Both the position numbers and the translations under genes were made by a program. Below the pieces are notes generated by a model that worked only from the letters and a program-made list of their open reading frames with translations, made no database searches and had not been told where the DNA came from. A stretch of DNA of 18,218 nt. Origin: Ruminococcus sp. UBA3286. Lineage in GTDB: Bacteria; Bacillota; Clostridia; Oscillospirales; Ruminococcaceae. Below are positions 7,988-15,155 of this stretch, piece by piece. The stretch covers positions 1 to 18,218 of the forward strand of contig DETO01000112.1 of the NCBI GenBank assembly GCA_002362135.1. Direction: 5' to 3'. Each line of letters starts with the position of its first letter. Position 1 is the stretch's first letter.

Positions 7988-9250
7988 CTATTTATTGCTA
8001 TCGGATATCAGCGTTAGATTTTCAAGGAAAACCTTTCCCTGTTCCATTTCATCAGATTTACTGAAAAGTACCTCGTTGCAGGCGTCCATAAAAGCGTCTA
8101 TCATAGCGTCATTCTCAAAATAAGGACTTATTACCTCCAGCTTATCTTTCGATTCCGACATTTTGGTGAAAGCCTCGTACTGGATTCCGTTGAGCATATC
8201 ATTTTCCTCAAGATATTGTCTTGCAGCGATACTCAAAGGCGTACCTTTTTCTATCTGCTGATAGCTTGCCATTTCGGGGCTGTTCAGGAGATAATCCAGC
8301 AAAATTGCAGCTTCCCGAGGATTTTCCGCATCTTTGCGTATAGTATACATAGTTGCCGGTTTAGCGTACCAAGAGCTTAAATTGCCGTTTATGGTAGTAT
8401 AATCCGCAACAGATATCTCGTAACCATTCTCAATTGCCTCGCCGCAGTAGCTTTCAGCGTCGCTGAGCCATGCCAGGACTCCGGCATAGCTTCCGTTGGC
8501 AATTTCCAGTTTGTCGAAGTACTCGACCTGCGGCATGACTTTTTTATTTACAAGATCGCAGTATGTTTTGATCATGAGGGCAGCTTCTTCTTCGCCAAAA
8601 GTTATATTACCCTCGTCATCCATAAGATTTTTTCCGGTCATTTGACCTACATATGATGCAAGGAAAAACCACGCCGACTTTTTCGACATAGATATAGGAT
8701 AATGCTCGCCGTTCATTACCTCTGCCGCAGCGAAAAAATCGTCCCATGTTTCTGGAATATCAAGCCCGTATTCATCATAAACCGACTTATTGACGTAGAC
8801 TGTCATGGTGTTTAGTGCGATCGGCACAGCATTCAGCTTGCCATTCTTCATTCCATAGGCAAGATCCTCTTCCGTAAAATTAGATAGATCCACATAGTCG
8901 CTTAATTGGTTTATGTCATAATATCCCTCGCCGTCATTGGAATACTGATTCAGCCATGCATAATTTATCTGCATTACATCAGATTCCGTGTGTGTGACCA
9001 TACGCACATCATTTCTCGTCTGATAACCCGACCACTCTGAATAGTGGCATTTTACCTTGATGTCCGGATGAAGCGACTCGAACGTCTCGATAGCCGCCAG
9101 CGTATAGTCGTGCCGAATGTCATTTCCCCACCAGGAAAAGGAGATCTCCTTCTGCACAACCTGATCTGTTACTACAGTATCTCCGGAGCAGCCGACGCAG
9201 CAGCCGAAAAGAAGCGCTGAAAGAACGATCGCATTAATCCTCTTCATCAT
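7988..9250 (-). CDS. Extracellular solute-binding lipoprotein (family 1, sugar-type), no cognate ABC genes
   Basis: This 420-residue protein begins with a lipoprotein signal peptide: KR, a hydrophobic stretch, and cysteines at 17, 18 and 21 (CCVGCSGD; C21 or C17 is the likely lipidated residue). The body resembles family 1 carbohydrate-binding proteins of ABC importers, for example FSWWGND near the mature N-terminus and ETWDDFFAAAEVMNG in the middle. It should sit on the outer face of the membrane and bind a sugar or similar small ligand. Its ATG overlaps the stop of the diguanylate cyclase gene (ATGA) and has AAGGAGG 7 nt upstream. No permease or ATPase gene lies nearby, so it is more likely a ligand-sensing partner of the membrane cyclase than a transporter part; this is inference from context. 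Confidence 0.9.
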   Translation of the reverse strand: MMKRINAIVLSALLFGCCVGCSGDTVVTDQVVQKEISFSWWGNDIRHDYTLAAIETFESLHPDIKVKCHYSEWSGYQTRNDVRMVTHTESDVMQINYAWLNQYSNDGEGYYDINQLSDYVDLSNFTEEDLAYGMKNGKLNAVPIALNTMTVYVNKSVYDEYGLDIPETWDDFFAAAEVMNGEHYPISMSKKSAWFFLASYVGQMTGKNLMDDEGNITFGEEEAALMIKTYCDLVNKKVMPQVEYFDKLEIANGSYAGVLAWLSDAESYCGEAIENGYEISVADYTTINGNLSSWYAKPATMYTIRKDAENPREAAILLDYLLNSPEMASYQQIEKGTPLSIAARQYLEENDMLNGIQYEAFTKMSESKDKLEVISPYFENDAMIDAFMDACNEVLFSKSDEMEQGKVFLENLTLISDSNK

Positions 9251-10752
9251 TTTGTTTCCTCCTTGTTCGGCAAATTCTTATCATAGATCGTATATGTGTC
9301 CTTGCCTTTATGTTTCGAGACATAAAGCGCCTTATCCGCACACTTATACAGATCGCCAAAGCTGTTTCCGTGATCAGGAAAAATTGCCACGCCTATGCTT
9401 GCAGAAATTTTATAATTTCCGTTCTCTCCGGTATAATTATTGGCAAAAGCCTGACACAGCTCCGCGCACTTTTCCTCGATATGCTTTCTGTAGTTTCCCT
9501 GGCAGAAATCCGAGATATTAAGATATACGCAAAACTCATCGCCGCCCAGCCTGCCGAGGTAATCGTCGGCATGGAAAACTCGTTTAAGAATATCTCCCAC
9601 GCCTGCGAGAACCTTGTCGCCGTAGGCATGACCGAGAGTATCGTTGACGCCTTTGAAATTGTCCAGATCCAGAAGAATAACCGCCTTTTTCTTTGAGTCG
9701 TGATCCTGTTTCAATGCCTCTTCCACTTTCTTCTCGAAAGTCTTTTTATTGAAAATACCTGTCAGCAGATCGTTGTGCGCCTCGTCCGACAGGGAATCTA
9801 CTATCTCATTTACAGGATCAATGATCTTCGAAATAAGTACGACGCTGAGTATGGACGCTGCTGCGGCGGCTATGATCGTAACGATAATAACAAAAAACGT
9901 CACATCGTTCTTCTCTTTCAAGATTTTTTGTGTTGGTGTGCTGCACACAACGCTCCAGTTATCGCCGCATTCATTCAACGTTATGAGGTACTCGTCGTCC
10001 ATCATAGTTACAGCGGTATGACCATTTATCCTCTCTGTGATCTCCGGATCAAGAACCTGCCCCTCCTGTCCGTCGTCGGAGGAATATATAACGATTCCGT
10101 TTGCTTCCACAAGCTGTACCGCAATATCGTCTATGCCGCCCGGATGCTCAAACACATCGTCCAGTTCGTTGGTATAAAATGATATTACAAGGAGCGCGTC
10201 ATTATTGACTCTTTTGACATAATATATGCGTTTATAATTTTCCTTATATCCCGTAGACCATCCGTCGGCTGTTTTATGCCGATTTATCATGACTTCAAGG
10301 TCGCTGTAAAGACTATCTCCAAATAGCTTGACCGTACCGTTGGACATTTTTCCTACCGAATGATTATTGCTGTATACAATAGAAAAATCCACAAAATTCT
10401 CCATAATACACAGATCGTACAGCTTATCCGCAATAAGCTGCTCAGTCTTTATAGCTTCATATTCATCGTTGTCACTGTCAACGGCGCTGTATTTATAGAC
10501 TTCTTCTTCAGCGAAAACCAGCGTTCCAATTGTTTCTATCCGCTGTAAATAACTGTCCAGGTTCATCTGCATCTGCACATTCAGAGCGGATGTCATAGAA
10601 GTTACCTTGGTTTTCAACGCGGAGTCGGTTCTTTTTATGGTTAAAACAGATATAATGGCCGATAACATGAATATGATAACTACGACAGAAAACAGCGTCA
10701 TATGCTTCAGCCATTTGATACGTGCATTTGTATTGACATTTTTTTTGTTCAC
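9247..10752 (-). CDS. Membrane diguanylate cyclase with extracytoplasmic sensor domain
   Basis: The 501-residue protein has two membrane helices (about 18-40 and 284-309) flanking a Cache-like extracytoplasmic sensor of about 240 residues. A C-terminal GGDEF domain follows (about 325-490), with the intact active-site motif RLGGDEF (GGDEF at 403-407), LDLDNFKGVND upstream, and SIGVA downstream. It should make c-di-GMP from GTP in response to an external signal. The usual inhibitory RxxD site is not seen; the equivalent positions read HADD, so product inhibition may be weak. The start is a GTG overlapping the preceding stop (GTGA) with no good ribosome site of its own, so translation probably depends on reinitiation. 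It sits between an EAL protein and a solute-binding lipoprotein, its likely partners. Confidence 0.93.
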   Translation of the reverse strand: MNKKNVNTNARIKWLKHMTLFSVVVIIFMLSAIISVLTIKRTDSALKTKVTSMTSALNVQMQMNLDSYLQRIETIGTLVFAEEEVYKYSAVDSDNDEYEAIKTEQLIADKLYDLCIMENFVDFSIVYSNNHSVGKMSNGTVKLFGDSLYSDLEVMINRHKTADGWSTGYKENYKRIYYVKRVNNDALLVISFYTNELDDVFEHPGGIDDIAVQLVEANGIVIYSSDDGQEGQVLDPEITERINGHTAVTMMDDEYLITLNECGDNWSVVCSTPTQKILKEKNDVTFFVIIVTIIAAAAASILSVVLISKIIDPVNEIVDSLSDEAHNDLLTGIFNKKTFEKKVEEALKQDHDSKKKAVILLDLDNFKGVNDTLGHAYGDKVLAGVGDILKRVFHADDYLGRLGGDEFCVYLNISDFCQGNYRKHIEEKCAELCQAFANNYTGENGNYKISASIGVAIFPDHGNSFGDLYKCADKALYVSKHKGKDTYTIYDKNLPNKEETK

Positions 10753-12440
10753 TTTTTTGTCACTTCACTTTCAGCCGTTTCCTTGTGCATTTGTTTGTTG
10801 AAATCTTCCACCGAAATCGGTTTTGAGTAATAAAATCCCTGTGCAACGTCGCATCCGCAGTTTTGCAGGAACTGTGCCTGAGCGCCGGTCTCTACACCCT
10901 CTGCAATAATATCCAGTCCGATATCCCGTGACATAGAAATCGTATGGGCAATTATCTTTCTGCCGCGCTCCGACTCCATAAACTCTGAAAGAAAAATCCG
11001 ATCGATTTTCAGCACATCAAAGGATGTCGATTTCAGCATATTCAGAGACGAAAATCCCGAACCAAAATCGTCCATAAGCATTGTAAAACCGCAGCTTTTC
11101 ATTTTGCGGACTACATCGGAGGTGTTTTCAGCGTCACAGGATTCGGTTATTTCTGCCTCTAATAAACGGATCGGTATATCATACTTTTGCACCAGCTCAT
11201 TGAACTTTTTTACAACGTCAAAAGTATTCAGATATTCCCGTGAAATATTTACAGAAATCGGCACAGGTTCTATGCCGTTATCTATCCATGATCTGATTGT
11301 TTTACACGCCTGTTCCCATATAAGCTGATCCAGATTCAGAATGAAACCGTTTTTTTCAAAAACCGGTATAAACTGAGTCGGCGGAATAAGGCCCTTATAG
11401 GGATGCTGCCACCTTGCCAGAGCCTCTGCACCGATTATTCTGCCGGTAGAAATATTGTATTTCGGTTGCAGGAACATGACAAACTCGTTGTTAAGCATGG
11501 CGCTTTTCATGTTGTCCTCAATATAATGCTGATGATACAGGTCGTTTTTCAGCTTTCCATTATAGAAACCGATATTATTCAGAGCGTTTCCCTTTATGGA
11601 TTGCCTTGCCAGAGTAGCATTATCTCCGTGAGTTCTGGTCTGCACCGTTCTGTCCTCTACAATGCAGACGCCGAAAACAAGCCGAAATTCTATTCCCTCA
11701 TAGCTTTTGCCGATATTTTTCTCAAGGTTGTGAATAAAATCAATTATCTCGCTTTCTTCGTCAAATGGAATAACGATCATGAAAACATCAGCCGTCAGGC
11801 GTGCAAAGGGCTGCTCGTCGCTGCATATAACATTCAGGCTGTCTTTTAGATATTTAAGAAGCATATCGCCGGCTTCTTCACCGTAAGCGTCGTTAATGAG
11901 TTTGAAACGCTCTACATCAAACTGAATGAAAGCAATTTCATGTTCGGGATTACCGTTCATCATTCTTTTTATATGTCTTGCAAAGATCTCTGGGGATTTG
12001 TCCGAGGTGAAGTTGTCCAGAATCCGTCTTTCCGCTATTTGTTTCTCCTTAAAAAAACGCATAGTAATATAAAATGAAACAGCTCTGTTATCAAGATCTT
12101 TCAGAATAACAACAGTAACGTGGCACATACGGTAGTCTTCATCTTCGGAAAAGCGCATTAAAAAATCCGCAGCGACACGGCTTTCTTCTGTTCCGTCTGT
12201 AATAAAGCTGTTTATTCTTGTGCAAAACATCCCGAAAGCTGCCAAGGAAGTTTCCTTTATAAATTTTTTGTTATTGAGATATGCAAAAGGATCGCTTATA
12301 TTTTCGGGAATCAGATTTCCGCAAAGCTGAACGACTCTGCCATTACGGCAATTCCAGAAAAAATTGATACTGTTCTTATCTGCGGCAATAGTATCTATCA
12401 GGAGTTTGCGGTCTTCTTCTGACCATGGATTAATACTCAT
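10749..12440 (-). CDS. c-di-GMP phosphodiesterase: PAS-like, degenerate GGDEF, intact EAL
   Basis: This soluble 563-residue protein has a PAS-like N-terminus (about 1-145), a GGDEF-fold domain (about 165-295) whose signature reads RLTADVF instead of GGDEF, and a C-terminal EAL domain (about 305-550). Residues needed for EAL catalysis are visible: E339 of EALARW, N398 (SVNIS), E430 (EITES), D457-D458 (DDFGSG), K478 (LKID), E517 (EGVET) and Q534 (AQGF). It should therefore degrade c-di-GMP, while the GGDEF part is probably inactive and may bind GTP as a regulator. I chose ATG 12440 because GGTAGGTG lies 6 nt upstream; the in-frame GTG at 12449 overlaps that site. It is the first gene of the operon and opposes the cyclase that follows. 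Confidence 0.93.
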   Translation of the reverse strand: MSINPWSEEDRKLLIDTIAADKNSINFFWNCRNGRVVQLCGNLIPENISDPFAYLNNKKFIKETSLAAFGMFCTRINSFITDGTEESRVAADFLMRFSEDEDYRMCHVTVVILKDLDNRAVSFYITMRFFKEKQIAERRILDNFTSDKSPEIFARHIKRMMNGNPEHEIAFIQFDVERFKLINDAYGEEAGDMLLKYLKDSLNVICSDEQPFARLTADVFMIVIPFDEESEIIDFIHNLEKNIGKSYEGIEFRLVFGVCIVEDRTVQTRTHGDNATLARQSIKGNALNNIGFYNGKLKNDLYHQHYIEDNMKSAMLNNEFVMFLQPKYNISTGRIIGAEALARWQHPYKGLIPPTQFIPVFEKNGFILNLDQLIWEQACKTIRSWIDNGIEPVPISVNISREYLNTFDVVKKFNELVQKYDIPIRLLEAEITESCDAENTSDVVRKMKSCGFTMLMDDFGSGFSSLNMLKSTSFDVLKIDRIFLSEFMESERGRKIIAHTISMSRDIGLDIIAEGVETGAQAQFLQNCGCDVAQGFYYSKPISVEDFNKQMHKETAESEVTKK

Positions 12441-12470
12441 AAGTATCACCTACCTTAGATTGTTTATTAA

Positions 12471-12499
12471 ATTATACCACATTTTTTTCGTTTTTTCAA
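12471..12499 (-). promoter_or_regulatory. Promoter of the c-di-GMP operon
   Basis: On the minus strand TTGAAA (12499-12494) and TATAAT (12476-12471) are spaced by 17 bp, with an extended -10 reading TGTGG-TATAAT. The start would fall near 12464, leaving a short leader of about 24 nt before ATG 12440. This is a consensus sigma-A-type promoter. Confidence 0.8.
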
Positions 12500-12552
12500 G
12501 AGTTTTTTGTATTATATTGTTAGTTTACATTTGGTTAACATTTAAGGCAGCT

Positions 12553-12624
12553 GCTGCTGTCAACAATGACAACAGCCGTGCAGTAAATCAGACAAATAAT
12601 AGTCGGAAATCACTGTCACGGCTG
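12553..12624. repeat. Two overlapping, mutually exclusive hairpins between lysR and the c-di-GMP operon
   Basis: Hairpin A pairs 12553-12562 with 12567-12576 (10 positions, one mismatch, 4-nt loop). Hairpin B pairs CAGCCGTG (12573-12580) perfectly with CACGGCTG (12617-12624). They share 12573-12576, so only one can form fully. The element lies downstream of lysR and upstream of the EAL gene promoter. No T-run follows on either strand. The rest of the 251-bp gap shows nothing else recognisable. Confidence 0.5.
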
Positions 12625-12691
12625 AAAATTTATCGGCGAACTTATCTTTATCGCAAGTGGAATTGCTGTAAAATAGGTACAGACCATTTTT

Positions 12692-13585
12692 TTACTTTTC
12701 CATATTATTTTCCGCTATCATTCTGAAATCATTCAGAAATCTTTCGGCAGCCTTTGAAAACACCTGATATTTTTTCCATACAAGGTACATCTGTGCAGGT
12801 TTCAGCGGATAAAGCGGTCGAAAGCAAAGATTACTTTCACCTGTACAGTTTATCAGCCTATCCAGTGTAATAGCATACCCCATGCCTTCATCTACAAGCA
12901 GAGAACCGTTAAAAATAAGATTTGATGTTGCCGTCACCTTTATTTTTTCTTTCGGTATTCCAAGCCATTCCGAAAGATCGACCGCATTCATCGTCTGTCT
13001 GGATACTATAAGCGGACGATTCGCAAGCATATCAGAAGTGATATATGCATTGCCCGCTAAATCACTGTCTTTACGCATAAGGACTCCCCACGTATCATGC
13101 ACAGGAAATTTAATATGTTCAAAGCTTGAAAAGTCCGACGGCTCAAACAATACCCCAAAATCTATCAGACCTTTATTCAGCTTGTCTATGACATCTATAG
13201 AGTCACAGCTGATGTTGTGAAACAGGATTCCCGGATGCTCGTTCTGGATTTTCTGTACAATCTTTGCAATGATTCTGACAGCGTCCGTTTCACCTGCACC
13301 AACATAAACATCACCTGTAATTTCCTCATTTCCTGCAATCATTTCCGTTTCTGTTTTTTCCACAAGGTCAATAATTTCCTCTGCCCGTTTTCTGAGAAGC
13401 ATTCCGTCTTCAGTCAGTTTGACATCATGATTACCGCGTTTTAAAAGCTGCTTTCCAAGCTCCTCCTCAAGCTGATGAAGCTGTCTTGATAATGTGGGCT
13501 GTGTGATATGAAGCTTCTCAGCTGCCCTTGTAATATTTTCTTCTCTTGCTACTGTTAAAAAATAGCGTAATACTCTGATTTCCAT
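12692..13585 (-). CDS. LysR-family transcriptional regulator
   Basis: The 297-residue length is typical of the family. The N-terminal winged helix-turn-helix (about 1-60) shows the standard pattern: MEIRVLRYFLTVAREENITR, then AAEKLHITQPTLSRQ, then LEEELGKQLL. The rest is the effector-binding fold (about 88-290). ATG 13585 has AGGAGGT 5 nt upstream. It is divergent from an operon with a 76-residue protein, an alcohol dehydrogenase and a flavodoxin lipoprotein. LysR regulators usually control the divergent unit and themselves, and a palindrome with a T-N11-A core sits on its promoter. The effector is unknown; an aldehyde, quinone or redox signal would suit the neighbours, but that is inference. 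Confidence 0.93.
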   Translation of the reverse strand: MEIRVLRYFLTVAREENITRAAEKLHITQPTLSRQLHQLEEELGKQLLKRGNHDVKLTEDGMLLRKRAEEIIDLVEKTETEMIAGNEEITGDVYVGAGETDAVRIIAKIVQKIQNEHPGILFHNISCDSIDVIDKLNKGLIDFGVLFEPSDFSSFEHIKFPVHDTWGVLMRKDSDLAGNAYITSDMLANRPLIVSRQTMNAVDLSEWLGIPKEKIKVTATSNLIFNGSLLVDEGMGYAITLDRLINCTGESNLCFRPLYPLKPAQMYLVWKKYQVFSKAAERFLNDFRMIAENNMEK

Positions 13586-13606
13586 AAAGCACCTCCTGCT
13601 GATATA

Positions 13607-13635
13607 ATTATACCATATTCAGAAATGCTTTTCAA
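13607..13635 (-). promoter_or_regulatory. lysR promoter
   Basis: On the minus strand TTGAAA (13635-13630) and TATAAT (13612-13607) are 17 bp apart. The predicted start is near 13600, leaving only about 15 nt before the ATG at 13585. The -35 element is embedded in the palindrome at 13622-13642, so a protein bound there would block lysR transcription. Confidence 0.78.
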
Positions 13636-13650
13636 GCATTTCATAGAATA
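13616..13650. promoter_or_regulatory. Palindromic operator in the lysR/dehydrogenase divergent promoter region
   Basis: GAAATGCTT (13622-13630) and AAGCATTTC (13634-13642) are perfect 9-bp arms around TTC. TATTC (13616-13620) and GAATA (13646-13650) extend the symmetry with a small offset. The core TGCTTTTCAAGCA fits the LysR-type T-N11-A box. It overlaps the lysR -35 and lies about 20 bp upstream of the divergent -35, the expected place for autorepression plus activation. Confidence 0.65.
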
Positions 13651-13661
13651 CAAAACAAGTA

Positions 13662-13691
13662 TTGGACTTTTATTTTTGGATGCAGTATAAT
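13662..13691 (+). promoter_or_regulatory. Promoter of the alcohol dehydrogenase operon
   Basis: TTGGAC (13662-13667) and TATAAT (13686-13691) are separated by 18 bp. Transcription would start near 13698, which rules out the in-frame ATG at 13690 and supports ATG 13717 as the first start codon. The weaker -35 fits a promoter needing an activator. Confidence 0.72.
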
Positions 13692-13716
13692 GAAATTACA
13701 GGAAGGGCGTGATGAT

Positions 13717-13947
13717 ATGCCGATTGAATCTGAAAGATTTGAGGAATGTCTTGACGATATAGGATGTCTTCCAGAAGTAAAAGCTGAGATTCTGGAATAT
13801 GCCGAAAATCATGATATACAAAATATCATTCGATTGCTTCGCAGGCATAGGCAGTCAACACTCGATTCGATTCATAAAGAAGAAAAACAAATCAGCTGTC
13901 TTGATTATATCGTTTTTCAACTTGAAAAAGAATTAGAAACCCAATGA
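13717..13947 (+). CDS. Small conserved-looking protein of unknown function (76 aa)
   Basis: I do not recognise a named family. The 76-residue protein is charged and predicted mostly helical. Cysteines lie at 11, 17 and 61 (ECLDDIGC near the start, ISCLDYI near the end), and a basic stretch LLRRHRQ sits at 40-46. The C-terminal third has a heptad-like pattern that could form a short coiled coil, a little like the dimerisation helix of MerR regulators, but there is no DNA-binding domain. There is no signal peptide or membrane helix. The start at 13717 follows AGGAAGG by about 10 nt; the ATG at 13690 lies within the -10 element. It is first in the operon, 16 nt before the dehydrogenase start. 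A redox-sensing or adaptor role is a guess from the cysteines and context. Confidence 0.8.
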   Translation: MPIESERFEECLDDIGCLPEVKAEILEYAENHDIQNIIRLLRRHRQSTLDSIHKEEKQISCLDYIVFQLEKELETQ

Positions 13948-13963
13948 TGAAAGGAAGATGATT

Positions 13964-15133
13964 ATGTTAGGAAACTTTTCTTACGCAAATCCCACAAAAC
14001 TCTATTTTGGAGATGATTCTCTCAAATCACTGAACACGGAACTGCCGAAGTACGGAAAAAATGTTGTTCTCGTTTACGGCGGAGGCTCTGTCAAGAAAAG
14101 CGGACTTTATGATGAAGTCATTGCAATTCTGAATGCAAATGGAAAAACAGTTTCAGAAATAGCAGGCGTTATGCCGAATCCGACGATTGAAAAACTGTAT
14201 GAGGGTATGGAGATCGCACGAAAAGCCAATGTTGACCTGATTCTTGCAGTCGGCGGCGGTTCTGTCTGCGATTATGCAAAGGCTCTCTCCGTTTCTGTCA
14301 ACTGTGATGAAGATCCATGGGAAAAGTATTATCTCAAATTTGAAGAACCTTCCTGCGAAACGATTCCGGTAGGCTGCGTTCTGACAATGGCCGGAACAGG
14401 TTCAGAAATGAATGCCGGTGCAGTTATTACAAATCACAAAAGCAAACTGAAAATCGGTCATGTTTTTGCTGACGAAAAAATAATGCCAAGGTTCTCGATT
14501 CTCAATCCGAATTATACGCTTACGCTTCCTAAATATCAGATGTGCGCAGGCATCTATGATATTTTCAATCACATCTGTGAGCAGTATTTTTCCGGTGATG
14601 ATGACAATACAAGCGACTATATCAGCGAAGGGCTTATGAAGTCCCTCATTCATTCCAGTCGTATTGCAAATAAGAATCCACAGGACTACGAGGCAAGAAG
14701 CAACATCATGTGGACAGCAACATGGGCATTGAATACTCTCGTTGCAAAGGGAAAATCTACTGACTGGATGGTGCATATGCTCGGTCAGGCGGTCGGCGCT
14801 GTTACAGATGCCACTCATGGTATGACGCTTTCCGCAGTTTCACTTTCTTACTACAAGTACATCATGGATGCAGGACTCCATAAATTTGTCCGTTTTGCAA
14901 AGAATGTATGGAATATCAATACTGACGGTAAAACAGATAAGGAAATTGCTTTGGAAGGTCTTTCCGCAATGGAAAACTGGATGAAGGAACTTGGTCTTGC
15001 AATGAATCTCAGAGAGATCGGTACAACCGAAGATATGATCGAGGATATCGTAAATGCTTCTCTGATTATGGAAGGCGGTTATAAGATTCTCACTAAGGAC
15101 GATGTAAGGAATATTCTTGAAGCTTCCATGTAA
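13964..15133 (+). CDS. Iron-type alcohol dehydrogenase (butanol dehydrogenase / YqhD group)
   Basis: The 389-residue NAD(P)H-dependent enzyme should reduce aldehydes to alcohols, or the reverse, in the cytoplasm. Visible marks are the N-terminal FSYANPTKLYFG typical of the butanol dehydrogenase group, the glycine motif YGGGS (38-42), GGGS at 97-100 with D103, and four metal ligands by comparison with YqhD: D199, H203, H271 and H285. All ligands are present, so it should be active. I chose ATG 13964, 7 nt after AAAGGAAG; the ATG at 13958 is too close to that site. It lies between a 76-residue protein and a flavodoxin lipoprotein in one operon, divergent from lysR, which suggests removal of reactive aldehydes or disposal of reducing power. 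Confidence 0.94.
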   Translation: MLGNFSYANPTKLYFGDDSLKSLNTELPKYGKNVVLVYGGGSVKKSGLYDEVIAILNANGKTVSEIAGVMPNPTIEKLYEGMEIARKANVDLILAVGGGSVCDYAKALSVSVNCDEDPWEKYYLKFEEPSCETIPVGCVLTMAGTGSEMNAGAVITNHKSKLKIGHVFADEKIMPRFSILNPNYTLTLPKYQMCAGIYDIFNHICEQYFSGDDDNTSDYISEGLMKSLIHSSRIANKNPQDYEARSNIMWTATWALNTLVAKGKSTDWMVHMLGQAVGAVTDATHGMTLSAVSLSYYKYIMDAGLHKFVRFAKNVWNINTDGKTDKEIALEGLSAMENWMKELGLAMNLREIGTTEDMIEDIVNASLIMEGGYKILTKDDVRNILEASM

Positions 15134-15155
15134 AATCAATTTGAGAGGTGCTGTC

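Noticed and set aside
7988..9250. Solute-binding lipoprotein as part of an ordinary ABC sugar importer
   Set aside because: No permease or ATPase gene is in the window on either side, and the gene is translationally coupled to a cyclase. It cannot be excluded that it uses a transporter encoded elsewhere.
13690..13716. Upstream ATG as the start of the 76-residue protein
   Set aside because: This ATG overlaps the -10 element and would lie before the predicted transcription start.
15117..15155. Upstream ATG as the start of the flavodoxin lipoprotein
   Set aside because: It overlaps the end of the dehydrogenase gene and would bury the lipoprotein signal. ATG 15156 has a good ribosome site and a standard signal peptide.
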